Shown piece by piece: positions 35,702 through 48,699 of a DNA stretch of 64,000 bases. The stretch lies in contig NZ_CP015163.1 in assembly GCF_003312875.1 (NCBI RefSeq), positions 4,712,001 through 4,776,000 on the forward strand, in the 5' to 3' direction. Below the pieces are notes generated by a model that worked only from the letters and a program-made list of their open reading frames with translations, searched no databases and was not told the origin of the DNA. The translations under genes and the position numbers were made by a program. This DNA comes from Amycolatopsis albispora. GTDB taxonomy: Bacteria > Actinomycetota > Actinomycetes > Mycobacteriales > Pseudonocardiaceae. Position 1 is the stretch's first letter. Each line of letters begins with the position of its first letter.

Positions 35702-36556
35702 TCAGTGCCGCAGCGGTTCCCCGGCGAACTTCACCTCGAGATAGCTGTCCACGAACCGGTAGCCGAGGCGCTGGTAGATCCGGTTGCTGACGGGGTTGGC
35801 GTCGTCGGTGAACAGCGTGATGTGCTTGATGCCCGCCTGCTGCGCGCGGCGCGTGATGCCCGCGGTGACGGCGGCCGCGTAACCGTGGCCGCGCTGCTCG
35901 GGCGGGGTGTAGACAAAGCCGATCCTGGTCATGTCGGCCTCCGGCACCCGGGAGAAGGCCATCGAGACCGGCTCGCCGTCGACGCACCACAGCCCGAACA
36001 CGTTCCCGGCCGCCATCTGGTCGGCAAGCACCTTCTCCGGCTCACGCTCCGGCGGCACGTAGGTGACGGCTTCGGCGAGAAACTCGGCTCGCCAGCGCAA
36101 GAGGAGGTCGGTGTCGCCCTCGTCGGCCTGGCGGAACTCGCCGCGGACACCCTGCGGCTCGACGAGTGTGCCCAGCTCGTAGACCCGCTGGCGGAAGCCG
36201 TACGCAGGGGTGATGCCGATGTTCGCGCTCCACGCCCGGCCGAACGCCTCGACCTCGGGCTCCGGCCCGGACGCACCGGGCAGCCGCACCCCGGCGAGCG
36301 CGTCAGCCACGAGCTGCGCCGCGTCGGCGGGCAGCCCGCTGACCATCGCAGGCCACCCCCGATCGGCGACGAGTGCGCCGTGCAACCGGTCACCGTCGTG
36401 CACGGTCACCATCGCCTCGGCCTGGCGCCGGCTGCGGGCACTCGCGACCGCGGACAACGCGCCGGTGTGACGAACGGGATCAGCGCCGTAAACGGCCGCA
36501 GCCGCCTCGGCGAACGACTCGAAGGTGTCGTGAACTCGGGCTTCCACACCCGCCAC
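35702..36556 (-). CDS. GNAT-family N-acetyltransferase
   Basis: A protein of about 284 residues with a C-terminal GNAT domain: GLWCVDGEPVSMAFSRVP, then the acetyl-CoA loop TPPEQRGHGYAAAVTAGI (Q/RxxGxG/A) and VSNRIYQRLGYRFVDSYLEVKF. The N-terminal half (about 1-140) is a second, more diverged GNAT-like unit, as in tandem GNAT proteins. The start is uncertain between GTG 36556 and GTG 36547; upstream reading is non-coding repeat. It likely forms an operon with the amidotransferase. Substrate unknown. Confidence 0.8.
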   Translation of the reverse strand: MAGVEARVHDTFESFAEAAAAVYGADPVRHTGALSAVASARSRRQAEAMVTVHDGDRLHGALVADRGWPAMVSGLPADAAQLVADALAGVRLPGASGPEPEVEAFGRAWSANIGITPAYGFRQRVYELGTLVEPQGVRGEFRQADEGDTDLLLRWRAEFLAEAVTYVPPEREPEKVLADQMAAGNVFGLWCVDGEPVSMAFSRVPEADMTRIGFVYTPPEQRGHGYAAAVTAGITRRAQQAGIKHITLFTDDANPVSNRIYQRLGYRFVDSYLEVKFAGEPLRH

Positions 36557-37157
36557 TTTGGCAGCGGGCCTCGGGTGGGTGCCAGCGAAATATCTTCCGC
36601 CCTGCATGCAGGCGCGATCCCTCCAGGCGCACACCCCGCCGCGGCTACCTCCGCACACAGCCGCACTGGGAGCCGCGCCGCCACCTCCCGCGCGCCGCCC
36701 CACAGGGCGAGCCGAAGCTGGACCGCTTTCCCCCGCCGCGATCGGCCAGCCCGACCTCCCAGCACCGACCTCGCGACACCGATCGCGACCCCGCCGGTGG
36801 GCCCCGCCGCGCTCCCTGACCACCGCGACCGACCGCGGACGCGCCAGTTGTCGCCGCCGCGGCCCTCTCCTCCGCCACCGGCGGCGAGCCGCACGGGCAG
36901 TCGCAGCCCGGAGCGGCGAAAGTAAGCCCAGCCCCCGGGCAATCCCGCAACGAGAACATGTGCAACCGGGTTCGGCCGGGCTCACGCGCGGCACTGAGCG
37001 CGGAGACAAAGCAGGCGAAGCCCAGCGCCTGACCTCGGGCATAAAAGAGGGCCCAGGCCCGCGGCGCGGCCAGGGGTCGAGGGCCTCTGGGCTCCGGCCT
37101 CCGGGCTCTGGCCTCCGGGCTCTGGGCTCTGGCCTCTTGGGCTCTGGGCTTGGGCAT
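36557..37157. repeat. gene-free GC-rich region ending in CTCYGGG tandem repeats
   Basis: No gene is supported in 36557-37065. From about 37070 to 37157 the sequence is an imperfect tandem repeat of GGCCTCYGGGCTCT-like units (ctggg, ctccggcc, ctctgggct; about eight copies). It ends at the rRNA operon terminator. Confidence 0.65.
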
Positions 37158-37204
37158 GAAAAAAGGGTGGGGCCCGAGCCATGTCCTGGCTCGGGCCCCA
37201 CCCT
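37158..37204 (-). terminator. rRNA operon terminator
   Basis: An 18-bp perfect stem, 37164-37181 with 37187-37204, 5-base loop, followed on the minus strand by T6 (A-run 37159-37164). It is 15 bases after the 5S 3' end. Confidence 0.93.
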
Positions 37205-37219
37205 CTTCATTAAGTTAAG

Positions 37220-37336
37220 TTCGGCGGCGTCCTACTCTCCCACACCCCTTCGAGTGCAGTACCATCGGCGCTGGCAGGCTTAGCTTCCGGGTTCGGAATG
37301 GGACCGGGCGTTTCCCCGCCGCTATAACCACCGAAA
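37220..37336 (-). rRNA. rrf: 5S ribosomal RNA
   Basis: About 117 nt read on the minus strand, from TTTCGGTGGTTATAGCGG to GTAGGACGCCGCCGAA, with paired 5'/3' ends and the conserved CCCGGTCCCATTCCGAACC core. Ends are estimated to within a few bases. Confidence 0.95.
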
Positions 37337-37413
37337 CACTACGAAACAACACACACGTGCCGTACGTTTCCGGTGTGGTGTCTCAGACACCGTAGAGTGG
37401 ATGCGAAGCACCT

Positions 37414-42335
<4,922 letters not shown>

Positions 42336-42660
42336 ATGAATTTGATCTAGACTAATATCTAGTATTCCTCAAAGGAAACCCCGACGAGGGGTTTCATATA
42401 AGCTCTACTGGCTTAGTTCACTAGCACACTGTTGAGTTCTCAAGCAACACACTGAATTGTCTGGCAGTGCCTCCAGGGCAAAGTTCAACCAACCGCTTCG
42501 ATCGTAGTCGTTGGGGTTGGCCTTCCCATCCTGGGGGCCGTCGCAGTACGTTACCTGGTCCGGCTCGCGGAGTCAACCCCGCTCGGCCCTGGCTCGCTCC
42601 CTGGCGACGAAGAGAAGATTACATGGCTCCCAACCCCCCGGAAACAGGGGGGTCCCTTAA
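42336..42660 (-). promoter_or_regulatory. rRNA operon promoter and leader, with glnA2 terminator hairpin
   Basis: No gene. On the minus strand a CCCCCC/GGGGGG hairpin (42634-42656) just after glnA2 could end that transcript. TAATCT (42616-42621) is a candidate rrn -10. The leader then holds TTGAGAACTCAACAG (about 42432), like actinobacterial boxA-type antitermination sequences, and a GAAACCCC-TCGTC-GGGGTTTC hairpin (about 42376-42397) before 16S. Promoter strength cannot be judged. Confidence 0.6.
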
Positions 42661-42675
42661 CGGTGTTCCCGCAGG

Positions 42676-44019
42676 TCAGAGCACGGGAAGCAGGGTTCGG
42701 AGCTCGTACGGCGTGACCGCGCTCCGGTAGTTGTCCCACTCGACGCGCTTGTTCCGGAGGAAGAAGTCATAGACGTGCTCCCCCAGCGCCTCGGGCAGCA
42801 GCTCCGAGCGCTCCATCTCGGTCAGCGCCTCGCCCAGGTTCTGCGGCAGGTTCTTGTAACCCGCCGCGCGGCGCTCGGCGTCGGACAGCGACCAGATGTT
42901 GTCCTCGGCGGGCGCCGGCAGCTCGTAGCCCTCGGCGATGCCCTTCAGCCCGGCGGCCAGGATCACCGAGTACGCCAGGTACGGGTTGCACGCCGAGTCC
43001 AGCGTGCGGATCTCCACCCGGCGCGAGGACGCCTTGCCCGGCGAGTACATCGGCACGCGCACCAGCGCGGACCGGTTCGACCGGCCCCACGACACCGTCG
43101 TCGGCGCCTCGCCTCCGCTGATCAGGCGTTTGTACGAGTTCACCCATTGGTTGGTCACCGCGGAGATCTCGCGCGCGTGGTGCAGCACGCCCGCGACGAA
43201 GGCCTTGCCGGTGTCCGACAGCTCGTGCGGGTCCTCGGGGTCGTAGAACGCGTTGCGATCGCCTTCGAACAGGCTGACGTGCGTGTGCATGCCCGACCCC
43301 GGCTGACCGGTGAACGGCTTCGGCATGAAGGTGGCGCGCACCCCCTGGGTCAGCGCCACCTCCTTCACCACGTACCGGAAGGTCATCACGTTGTCGGCCA
43401 TGGTCAGCGCGTCGGCGTAGCGCAGGTCGATCTCCTGCTGGCCGGGCGCGCCCTCGTGGTGGCTGAACTCCACCGAGATGCCCATCGCCTCGAGCGTCTC
43501 GATGGCGTGGCGCCGGAAGTGCGTGGCCGTGGCGTGGCTGGCCTGGTCGAAGTACCCGCCGTTGTCCGCGGGCTCCGGCTCGGTGCCGTCCTCGGGCAGG
43601 TTCGACAGCAGGAAGAACTCGATCTCGGGGTGCACGTAGCAGGTGAACCCGGCTTCGCCCGCCTTCGACAGCTGGCGGCGCAGCACGTGCCGGGGGTCCG
43701 CCCAGGAGGGCGAACCGTCCGGCATCGCGATGTCGCAGAACATCCGGGCCGAGTACGGCGCGCCCTCCGGCGTTTCCCACGGCAGCACCTGGAAGGTGGC
43801 CGGGTCGGGCTTGGCGACCATGTCGGACTCGTAGACCCGCGCGAAGCCCTCGATCGCGGATCCGTCGAAGCCGATCCCCTCGCTGAACGCCCCCTCCAGC
43901 TCGGCTGGCGCGACCGCCACCGACTTGAGGAACCCGAGCACGTCGGTGAACCAGAGCCGCACGAAACGGATGTCCCGTTCTTCAAGCGTGCGCAGCACGA
44001 ACTCCTGCTGGCGATCCAT
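42676..44019 (-). CDS. glnA2: glutamine synthetase type I, GlnA2
   Basis: A 447-residue second glutamine synthetase, extremely like mycobacterial GlnA2 (MDRQQEFVLRTLEERDIRFVRLWFTDVLGFLKSV). It has EGIGFDGSAIEGFARVYESDM, CYVHPEIEFFLL, KPFTGQPGSGMHTHVSLF and NRSALVRVPMY. Where GlnA1 has its adenylylated Tyr402, this protein reads AEDNIWSLSDAERR, so GlnE cannot modify it there; this is a GSI-alpha-like enzyme. ATG 44019 is 6 bases after TAGGGT, so a leaderless promoter lies at the end of the MFS gene, 9 bp upstream. The role may be glutamine or polyamine/isoglutamine-related. Confidence 0.95.
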   Translation of the reverse strand: MDRQQEFVLRTLEERDIRFVRLWFTDVLGFLKSVAVAPAELEGAFSEGIGFDGSAIEGFARVYESDMVAKPDPATFQVLPWETPEGAPYSARMFCDIAMPDGSPSWADPRHVLRRQLSKAGEAGFTCYVHPEIEFFLLSNLPEDGTEPEPADNGGYFDQASHATATHFRRHAIETLEAMGISVEFSHHEGAPGQQEIDLRYADALTMADNVMTFRYVVKEVALTQGVRATFMPKPFTGQPGSGMHTHVSLFEGDRNAFYDPEDPHELSDTGKAFVAGVLHHAREISAVTNQWVNSYKRLISGGEAPTTVSWGRSNRSALVRVPMYSPGKASSRRVEIRTLDSACNPYLAYSVILAAGLKGIAEGYELPAPAEDNIWSLSDAERRAAGYKNLPQNLGEALTEMERSELLPEALGEHVYDFFLRNKRVEWDNYRSAVTPYELRTLLPVL

Positions 44020-44028
44020 GGCCGCACC

Positions 44029-45327
44029 CTATGCGGATCGTGTTAACGCCGTGTTTCCGGGCACCCGGTGGCGGGGTACCGCGATCGACATCACGGCGGC
44101 GAGCACGCACAGCCCCCCGGCGACCAGCCACGCCAGGTCGTAGCTGCCCTGGAGGTCCCTGGTCAGCCCGGCGCCGAAGGCCGCCAGCGCGGCCCCGACC
44201 TGGTGCGACGCGAAGACCCAGCCGAACGCGATGGGCGCGGCGTCGCCGAACTTCTCGCGGCACAGCGCCACGGTCGGCGGCACGGTGGCGATCCAGTCCA
44301 GGCCGTAGAAGATGATGAACACCCACATGCTCGGCTCCACGCCCGGTGCGAACAGCGACGGCAGGATCATCAGCGACAGGCCACGCAGCGTGTAGTACGC
44401 GCCGAGCAGCACCCGCGGATTCACCCGGTCGGTGAGCCAGCCGGACAGGATCGTGCCCGCCACGTCGAAGATGCCGACCAGCGCGAGCAGCGAGGCGGCG
44501 GTGGTGTGCGGCATGCCGTGGTCGTGCGCGGCGGTGACGAAGTGCGTGCCGACCAGGCCGTTGGTGGACGCCCCGCAGATCGCGAACCCGCCGGCGAGCA
44601 GCCAGAACGTCCTGGTGCGCGCGGCGTCGCGCAGGGTGCGCAGGGCGCGGGCGGCGCTGCTGCCGGTCACCGGCGCGGCGGAGATCTCGGCTTCGCCACC
44701 GTAGGCGGTGGTGCCTACGTCACTCGGGTGATCGTGCAGGAAAAGCACCACCAGGGGGACGACCGCGAGCGCGGCGAGCGCCACCACGATCGAGGCGGTG
44801 CGCCAGCCGTACTCGGTGGCGAGCGAGGCGACCAGCGGCAGGAAGACCAGCTGGCCGGTGGCGCCAGCGGCGGTGAGGATGCCGCTGACCAGGCCGCGGC
44901 GGTGCACGAACCAGCGTCCGGTGACGGTGGCGACGAAGGCCATCGACATCGAGCCGGTGCCCACGCCGACCAGCACGCCCCAGAGCAGCTGCAGTTGCCA
45001 GGACGCGGTCATGAAGATGGTGAGCCCGCTGCCCGCGGCGACCAGGGTCAGCGCCCAGGCGACCACGCGGCGCATGCCGAGCCGGTCCATCAGCGCCGCG
45101 GCGAACGGGGAGATCAGGCCGAACAGGACGAGGTTGATCGAGACGGCGGCGCCGATCGTGCCGCGCGCCCAGCCGAATTCGGCGTGCAGCGGGTCGATCA
45201 GCACGCTGGGGACGGACCGGAAACCGGCCGCGCCGATCAGGGTCACGAACGCGACGGCCGCCACCACCCAGGCGCGGTGCACCCGCCGGGTCCGCTGTTG
45301 GAGTTGAGTCACGCCGCTCAGTTTCAT
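44029..45327 (-). CDS. MFS transporter (oxalate/monocarboxylate-type)
   Basis: A 432-residue transporter with twelve hydrophobic helices. The first half has FGWARGTIGAAVSINLVLFGLISPFAAALMDRLGMRR (the A-motif-like loop DRLGMRR) and the central cytosolic loop HDHPSDVGTTAYGGEAEISA; this pattern fits MFS oxalate/formate or monocarboxylate carriers. It ends 9 bases before glnA2 and is divergent from a GlxA-type regulator across a 56-bp gap holding an inverted repeat. Substrate unknown; the regulator may control it. Confidence 0.85.
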   Translation of the reverse strand: MKLSGVTQLQQRTRRVHRAWVVAAVAFVTLIGAAGFRSVPSVLIDPLHAEFGWARGTIGAAVSINLVLFGLISPFAAALMDRLGMRRVVAWALTLVAAGSGLTIFMTASWQLQLLWGVLVGVGTGSMSMAFVATVTGRWFVHRRGLVSGILTAAGATGQLVFLPLVASLATEYGWRTASIVVALAALAVVPLVVLFLHDHPSDVGTTAYGGEAEISAAPVTGSSAARALRTLRDAARTRTFWLLAGGFAICGASTNGLVGTHFVTAAHDHGMPHTTAASLLALVGIFDVAGTILSGWLTDRVNPRVLLGAYYTLRGLSLMILPSLFAPGVEPSMWVFIIFYGLDWIATVPPTVALCREKFGDAAPIAFGWVFASHQVGAALAAFGAGLTRDLQGSYDLAWLVAGGLCVLAAVMSIAVPRHRVPGNTALTRSA

Positions 45328-45337
45328 GAAGTTTCGC

Positions 45338-45362
45338 GGCGCTAACTAGTGGCCGGAGCGCC
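45338..45362. promoter_or_regulatory. small inverted repeat between MFS and GlxA-type genes
   Basis: GGCGCT (45338-45343) and AGCGCC (45357-45362) are inverted, 13 bases apart, in the only 56 bp separating the divergent start codons. It is a possible operator for the adjacent AraC-type protein. The evidence is short and could be chance. Confidence 0.35.
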
Positions 45363-45383
45363 AATATGTGAAAGAATCCGGCC

Positions 45384-46346
45384 ATGGCCGGACCGCACCG
45401 GATCGCCGTGCTCGCCATCGACGAGGTGGTCGGGTACGACCTGCAGATCCCCACCCAGCTGTTCCAGACCGCCCGCCGGGACGGGAAACCGCTCTACGAC
45501 GTGCGCGTCTGCGGGGTCGACGACCAGCCGGTGCGGGTCAGCGCCGGGTACACCGCGGTGCTCGACCACGGCCCGGAGATCCTGGCCGAAGCGGACACGG
45601 TGATCATCCCGGGCACGAAGGCGCACGGTCCGCGGCGCGAGGGCACGCTGCCGGACGACATCGCCGCCGCGCTCGCGCTGATCCGGCCGGGCACGCGGAT
45701 CATGTCGATCTGCACCGGCGCTTTTGTGCTGGGCGCGGCCGGGGTGCTCGACGGCAGGCGGGCCACCACGCACTGGGCCTACGCGGACGAGTTGCGCGCG
45801 CTCTACCCCGCGATCGACGTCGACGAGGACGTGTTGTTCGTCGACGACGGCGACGTGCTGACCGCGGCCGGGCTCGCCGCCGGCGTGGACCTGTGCCTGC
45901 ACGTGCTGCGCGCGGACCACGGCGCCGCGGTGGCCAACACGGCCGCGCGGTACTGCGTGGTGCCGCCGTTCCGCGAAGGCGGGCAGTCCCAGTTCATCGA
46001 ACGGCCGGTGGCCGAGGAGGGCGCCGGAAGCACGGCCGCGACCAGGGCGTGGGCGCTCAGCCGTCTCGACGAACCGCTGGACCTGGCGGCGCTGGCGGAG
46101 CACGCGCGGATGAGCGTGCGGACGTTCAGCAGGCGTTTTCGCGCGGAAACCGGGCTCTCGCCGCGGGCGTGGCTGATCCAGGAACGGGTCAAGCACGCGC
46201 GGCACCTGCTGGAGACCACGACGCTGCCGATCGACCGCGTCGCGTACGAATCCGGGCTCGGCACGTCGGCGTCGCTTCGGCAGCACCTCAACGCCGCCAT
46301 CGGCGTCGCTCCCCTCACCTACCGGCGCACCTTCGCACGCAGCTGA
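45384..46346 (+). CDS. GlxA-family transcriptional regulator (DJ-1/PfpI domain plus AraC HTH)
   Basis: A 320-residue regulator. The N-terminal DJ-1/PfpI-like domain (about 5-185) carries the pseudo-nucleophile region IMSICTGAFVLGAAGVLDGRRATTHW, with a cysteine in the elbow. The C-terminal AraC-type double helix-turn-helix (about 215-318) reads LAALAEHARMSVRTFSRRFRAETGLSPRAWL and VAYESGLGTSASLRQHL. This resembles GlxA/ArgR-type regulators that sense small metabolites. It is divergent from the MFS gene and likely controls it. ATG 45384 is the only good start. Confidence 0.9.
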   Translation: MAGPHRIAVLAIDEVVGYDLQIPTQLFQTARRDGKPLYDVRVCGVDDQPVRVSAGYTAVLDHGPEILAEADTVIIPGTKAHGPRREGTLPDDIAAALALIRPGTRIMSICTGAFVLGAAGVLDGRRATTHWAYADELRALYPAIDVDEDVLFVDDGDVLTAAGLAAGVDLCLHVLRADHGAAVANTAARYCVVPPFREGGQSQFIERPVAEEGAGSTAATRAWALSRLDEPLDLAALAEHARMSVRTFSRRFRAETGLSPRAWLIQERVKHARHLLETTTLPIDRVAYESGLGTSASLRQHLNAAIGVAPLTYRRTFARS

Positions 46347-46365
46347 AACGGCTAACGTGGGCACC

Positions 46366-47034
46366 ATGTTCTCGCGCCGCCTGCTCGGGTTGCTGATGTT
46401 GACCGGCCTGCTCGGCGGGTGCGCCGCTTCGCCGGATGCCAGCGGGCCGCTGCCCGACGCCGCCGGGCTGGTGCGTGAAGCGGCCGCGGCGGTCGGACGG
46501 CTCGACGCCGTGCACTTCAAGTTCGGCATCAGCGGCATGCTCGAAGGCCTCGACGTGCTCGACGTCGAGGGCGACGCCAGGCGCGACGGCGGACCGCACG
46601 GCTCGGCCACCGGACGCGCCGCGGTCCAGGAGGAGAACGACCGCGTCGACTACCGGTTCCAGCTCGCCGGCGACGCGTTCACGCTGACCGACGCGCAGGG
46701 CGCGACCCGACCCGCGGCGATGCCGTCGTTCACCCCGGCGATGCTGCTCGACGCCTCGCGCGGGCTGCCGCGGCTGCTCGACGGGGCCACCGCGTTGCGC
46801 ACCGAGACCAAGGAAAAGCTCGCCGAGTTGGACACCTACCGGATCGATGGCCAGCTCCCGCGCGAGGTCATCGCCGCCGTGGTGCCGTCCATCCAGTCCG
46901 ATGTGGACGTGAAGTTCTGGGTGGAGCAGGCGGCGACCAGGAACCTCGCGCGGGTGTGGCTGCAGGTGCCGCCGCGTCAGCCGAACGAGGGCGCGATCAT
47001 GCTGGAACTGGCGCTGACCGCCCCCGCTACGTAG
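46366..47034 (+). CDS. LppX/LprAFG-like lipoprotein
   Basis: A 222-residue exported lipoprotein. The signal peptide FSRRLLGLLMLTGLLGGC ends at Cys19 in a lipobox (LLGGC) for diacylglycerol attachment. The rest is beta-strand rich with AVGRLDAVHFKFGISGML...ALRTETKEKLAELDTYRIDGQLP, a pattern of the LppX/LprG family that binds lipids in the cell envelope. ATG 46366 is chosen over GTG 46357: TAACGT lies 7 bases upstream. It converges with the next protease gene, overlapping by 8 bp. Confidence 0.75.
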   Translation: MFSRRLLGLLMLTGLLGGCAASPDASGPLPDAAGLVREAAAAVGRLDAVHFKFGISGMLEGLDVLDVEGDARRDGGPHGSATGRAAVQEENDRVDYRFQLAGDAFTLTDAQGATRPAAMPSFTPAMLLDASRGLPRLLDGATALRTETKEKLAELDTYRIDGQLPREVIAAVVPSIQSDVDVKFWVEQAATRNLARVWLQVPPRQPNEGAIMLELALTAPAT

Positions 47035-48619
47035 TGCAGCGGGTGTTCGCGGGCGGCAGGGTTCCGCTGATCAGGTAGTCCGTCCCGGCGTCGTCGACGC
47101 AGGGCACGCCCTGCAGGAACACCGTGTGCTGGGTCCCTTCGAAGGTCAGCAGCGAGCCGTTCATCGCCTTCGCCAGGTTGACGCCCGCCTCGTACGGGGT
47201 CGCCGGGTCGTTCGTGGTGGAGATGACCAGCACCGGCGGGACGCCGTCGACCTTCGGCGTGCGCGGTTCGGAGGTGTGCTCCACCGGCCAGAACGCGCAG
47301 GTGTCCAGCGCCGCGCCGTCCGGCTTGCCGTCGTCGAGGAAGGGCGCGGCCTCGTTGCTCTTCTTCAGGAACTCGGCGATGCGGTTCTTGTCGGTGATCT
47401 TGGGGTTGTCCACGCAGTTGATCGCGGTGAACGCGTCCTGGATGGCGCCGTACCGGCCATCGGCGCCGCGCTCGTTGTACTGGTCGGCGAGCGCGATCAG
47501 CTTGTCGCCGCGTTGCTGCTTCAGCTCGGCGAGCCCGGCGTTGAGCTGCTTCCACAGCTGCTGCGAGTACATCGCCTGGACGGCCGCGGTGCCGACGTCC
47601 TCGTAGGACAGCTTGCGATCGCCGGCGGGCACCGGCTTCTCGATCAGCGGCCGCGTCAGGTCCTGGAACGCCTTCGTCGCGCCCGCCGGGTCGCGGCCGA
47701 GCGCGCAGTCCGGCTGCTCGGCACACCACTTCGCGAACTCGCCGAACGCCTTGCCGAAGCCGGTGACCTGCGCGAGATTGCTCTCGAGCGCGTCCTGTCC
47801 CGGATCGACCGCGCCGTCGAGCACCATCGCGCGCACCTTGTCCGGGAACGCCTCGGCGTAGGTGTACCCGATCTGCGTGCCGTACGAATAGCCGAGATAG
47901 GTCAGCTTCTGGTCCCCGAGCGCGGCCCGGAGCAGGTCGAGGTCCTTGGCCACGTCGCGGGTGCCGAGATTGGCGAGCATCGCGGTGCCGTGCTCGGTGC
48001 GCTCGGCGCACTTCGCGCCGAAGTCCCTGGCCTCGTTCTCCTGCTTGGTCACGCCCTCCGGTGAACCGTCGGTCTCGGAGTCGTCGGCGCGATCGGCGTC
48101 GCGTTCGGCGTCGGTCAGGCAGCGGATCCGCGGCTCGCTCGCGCCGACACCACGCGGGTCGAAGCCGACGATGTCGAACCGCTTGCCCGCCTCACCCTTG
48201 GCGGCCTGCACGGCGATGCCCGCCGCGGCGACCATGCCGGAGCCGCCGGGGCCGCCCGGGTTGAGCACCAGCGAGCCGATCCGCTCGCCGACCGCCTTGT
48301 GCCGGAGCACGCCGATGCTGATCTTCTCGGCCTCCGGCTTCGCGTAGTCGAGCGGCACGCTCAGCCGCGCGCACTCGAGGTCGGGCACGCGGAACGCCGC
48401 TCTGCTGTCCTCGCTGGTGGCGAACGGAGCGCACTCGCCCCAGGCGAGCTTCTGCGCGTAGAAGCCCGCCATCGGGTCGGGCGGCGGGGTCGGCGCCGGG
48501 GGCGCCACCGACTCCACCGCGGTGTGCGGCGGCGGCTTCGGCGGCTCCTCGGCCGAGCAGGCCGCGGTGACCAGGGCAAGGGGCAGCACAACAGCAAAAA
48601 CCGAGCGGAACGGGGACAC
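47027..48619 (-). CDS. Hip1/Tap-like alpha/beta-hydrolase lipoprotein, copy 1
   Basis: A 530-residue exported serine hydrolase of the TAP/CaeA group. The signal peptide ends at Cys21 (LVTAAC), so it is probably a lipoprotein. The alpha/beta-hydrolase core has VLNPGGPGGSGM (oxyanion), the nucleophile GYSYG in LTYLGYSYGTQIG, an acid around ISTTNDPATPY, and His near GTQHTVFLQ. The family includes Hip1 of M. tuberculosis, which cleaves a surface protein. It lies in tandem with a paralog (81 bp apart), as Rv2223c-Rv2224c do after glnA2. Confidence 0.92.
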   Translation of the reverse strand: MSPFRSVFAVVLPLALVTAACSAEEPPKPPPHTAVESVAPPAPTPPPDPMAGFYAQKLAWGECAPFATSEDSRAAFRVPDLECARLSVPLDYAKPEAEKISIGVLRHKAVGERIGSLVLNPGGPGGSGMVAAAGIAVQAAKGEAGKRFDIVGFDPRGVGASEPRIRCLTDAERDADRADDSETDGSPEGVTKQENEARDFGAKCAERTEHGTAMLANLGTRDVAKDLDLLRAALGDQKLTYLGYSYGTQIGYTYAEAFPDKVRAMVLDGAVDPGQDALESNLAQVTGFGKAFGEFAKWCAEQPDCALGRDPAGATKAFQDLTRPLIEKPVPAGDRKLSYEDVGTAAVQAMYSQQLWKQLNAGLAELKQQRGDKLIALADQYNERGADGRYGAIQDAFTAINCVDNPKITDKNRIAEFLKKSNEAAPFLDDGKPDGAALDTCAFWPVEHTSEPRTPKVDGVPPVLVISTTNDPATPYEAGVNLAKAMNGSLLTFEGTQHTVFLQGVPCVDDAGTDYLISGTLPPANTRCTT

Positions 48620-48699
48620 GCCGAGATCGTGCCACCGAACCCCGGGCCACCGCAGCGCGCGAAATCACCCGGCGGAGTGCCTTCCGCTGGTAGATCGAT

